Assembly: GCA_003663535.1 (NCBI GenBank)
Contig: QMUE01000097.1
Span: forward strand, 1 to 5,980
Length of the DNA stretch: 5,980 nucleotides
Origin: Thermococci archaeon
GTDB lineage: Archaea > Methanobacteriota_B > Thermococci > Thermococcales > Thermococcaceae
Direction: 5' to 3'
In this document: one piece after another, positions 5,396-5,980 of the stretch
How the letters are laid out: each line of letters starts with the position of its first letter
How positions within the stretch are numbered: the first letter of the stretch is position 1
Translations under genes and position numbers: made by a program
The notes under the pieces: model-generated
Seen by the model: the letters and a program-made list of their open reading frames with translations, nothing else
Databases searched by the model: none
What the model was told of the DNA's origin: nothing

Positions 5396-5431
5396 GTGAA
5401 CAAACAAAAACTAAACAAGACGATTTCATGA
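5396..5431 (+). CDS. Possible 11-codon mini-ORF with a strong ribosome binding site
   Basis: GGAGGA (5385-5390) lies five bases before a GTG (5396-5398) that opens 11 codons (V-N-K-Q-K-L-N-K-T-I-S) and closes at TGA 5429-5431. The ribosome binding site is as good as that of any gene here, which is why it is listed. The peptide resembles nothing I recognise, and no clear TATA box precedes it. It lies upstream of the predicted promoter of the next gene, so it is not an obvious leader peptide. It may be chance, or the start of a decayed gene. Confidence 0.2.
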   Translation: MNKQKLNKTIS

Positions 5432-5446
5432 AAAAAGCTTAAATAG
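5431..5446 (+). promoter_or_regulatory. Promoter of the CW_binding_2 gene (BRE + TATA)
   Basis: AAAAAAGC (BRE-like) leads into TTAAATA (TATA-like, 5439-5445). The centre at about 5442 predicts a start near 5466-5468, giving a leader of about 15 nt that carries the strong ribosome binding site GAGGTGAT (5469-5476). This is the best promoter in the window and fits an abundant surface protein. Confidence 0.65.
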
Positions 5447-5447
5447 T

Positions 5448-5468
5448 AGTTATCCATTAATTATAACT
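5448..5468. promoter_or_regulatory. Inverted repeat between TATA box and start site (possible operator)
   Basis: AGTTAT (5448-5453) and ATAACT (5463-5468) are perfect inverted copies separated by 9 bp. The dyad spans from just after the TATA box to the predicted transcription start, where archaeal repressors commonly bind to block RNA polymerase. The arms are AT-rich, so chance is possible. Confidence 0.35.
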
Positions 5469-5481
5469 GAGGTGATAAGCC

Positions 5482-5980
5482 ATGGTAGTGAAAAAAGTGT
5501 TTGCATGGTTGTTTGGCATATTGCTTTTAGTTAGTATAGTACCACTCTCACAAGCAGACACAAATCTTTCAATAGTTGTATTAGTAAGTGATAATGAAGC
5601 CGATTCGGCCCTTGCAGAAGATCTCGCTGATGTCCTAAGTGCAACAGTTGTCATGACACCCTGGGGAGTCTACGACACGAATGTAAGTGCAGAAATAATG
5701 AGCTACGCTCCAGATAAAGTCATAATCATAGGAGGCCCAGACGCTGTTCCAAGAGATTACGAAACTGACTTGAACGACCTAGGAATCACGCATGTAAGGT
5801 GGTATGGTGGGGACAGGTATGGGACTAACCTTGATGTCATCAAACACGCATTGGAAGAGTACCCAGAGCTCCTTGAAAACGTTAAAATAATTATCGCACA
5901 TGGAAGAGATCTTGGAGGCATCAAGCAAGCAAAAGGCGTAGAAGGGAAAAAGTTCATCCTGTATGTAGATAACAATCTGA
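5482..5980 (+). CDS. Secreted cell-wall-binding-repeat-2 (CW_binding_2) protein, N-terminal part
   Basis: The gene runs off the right edge; 166 codons are visible. The N-terminus is a clear Sec signal peptide: Lys4-Lys5, a hydrophobic core at about 6-22, and a likely cleavage after S-Q-A (Ala25/Asp26). The mature part has a Rossmann-like alternation with K-V-I-I-I-G-G-P-D-A-V-P (79-90) and W-Y-G-G-D-R-Y-G-T-N (107-116), the paired signature of the CW_binding_2 repeat (PF04122). In bacteria such repeats anchor proteins to wall polymers. Thermococcales lack a peptidoglycan wall, so here the repeat more likely serves the S-layer or another envelope role; the exact job is unknown. A second motif pair may be beginning (K-I-I-I-A-H-G-R-D-L-G-G, about 136-147). 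ATG 5482 is set by GAGGTGAT five bases upstream and by the signal peptide. It has its own promoter and is not in an operon with asnB. Confidence 0.85.
   Translation, partial: MVVKKVFAWLFGILLLVSIVPLSQADTNLSIVVLVSDNEADSALAEDLADVLSATVVMTPWGVYDTNVSAEIMSYAPDKVIIIGGPDAVPRDYETDLNDLGITHVRWYGGDRYGTNLDVIKHALEEYPELLENVKIIIAHGRDLGGIKQAKGVEGKKFILYVDNNL

Noticed and set aside
1..5980. Search by eye for CRISPR repeats, tRNA genes and defence-type gene clusters.
   Set aside because: No regularly spaced repeats, no cloverleaf-like stretch, and the neighbouring protein genes are unrelated housekeeping or surface genes, so no undescribed multi-gene system is claimed.

Overview
The window is most likely from a hyperthermophilic euryarchaeon of the order Thermococcales (Pyrococcus/Thermococcus group). 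This rests on close resemblance of several proteins to remembered Thermococcales families (a 237-residue Pyrococcus-type MinD, a PIN-ATPase-KH protein, a secreted CW_binding_2 protein), archaeal BRE/TATA-like promoters at about the expected distance from starts, strong GGTGA-type ribosome binding sites, compact and partly overlapping genes, an AT-rich composition and a candidate box C/D guide RNA. No species is claimed.

Layout. The 3' end of a PHP-family phosphoesterase gene (1-389, +) converges on a Maf/YhdE nucleotide pyrophosphatase gene (384-941, -); their stop codons overlap by 6 bp. Upstream of maf, in a short gap of about 100 bp, lies a candidate box C/D sRNA on the + strand (about 978-1034). 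One of its guides is complementary to a ten-base sequence that I recall as conserved in domain IV of 23S rRNA. Next comes a large PIN-ATPase-KH gene of the PINA family (1044-2852, -). It is divergent, across a 99-bp promoter region, from a MinD/ParA-type ATPase gene (2952-3665, +). A 226-bp non-coding stretch follows. It holds a T-rich stop signal, a hairpin plus tail resembling the right end of an IS200/IS605 (tnpB) element, and the leader of a glutamine-dependent asparagine synthetase gene (3892-5337, +). After a T-rich terminator and a 144-bp gap with a good promoter, an 11-codon mini-ORF and an inverted repeat, the window ends inside a secreted CW_binding_2 protein gene (5482 to beyond 5980, +).

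The protein genes do not form one pathway. They are mostly housekeeping or cell-surface genes with separate promoters. The parts not explained by proteins are the gaps: the guide RNA candidate, the decayed transposon end and the operator-like dyad. I saw no CRISPR array, tRNA, rRNA or intact mobile element, and no clear new multi-gene system.
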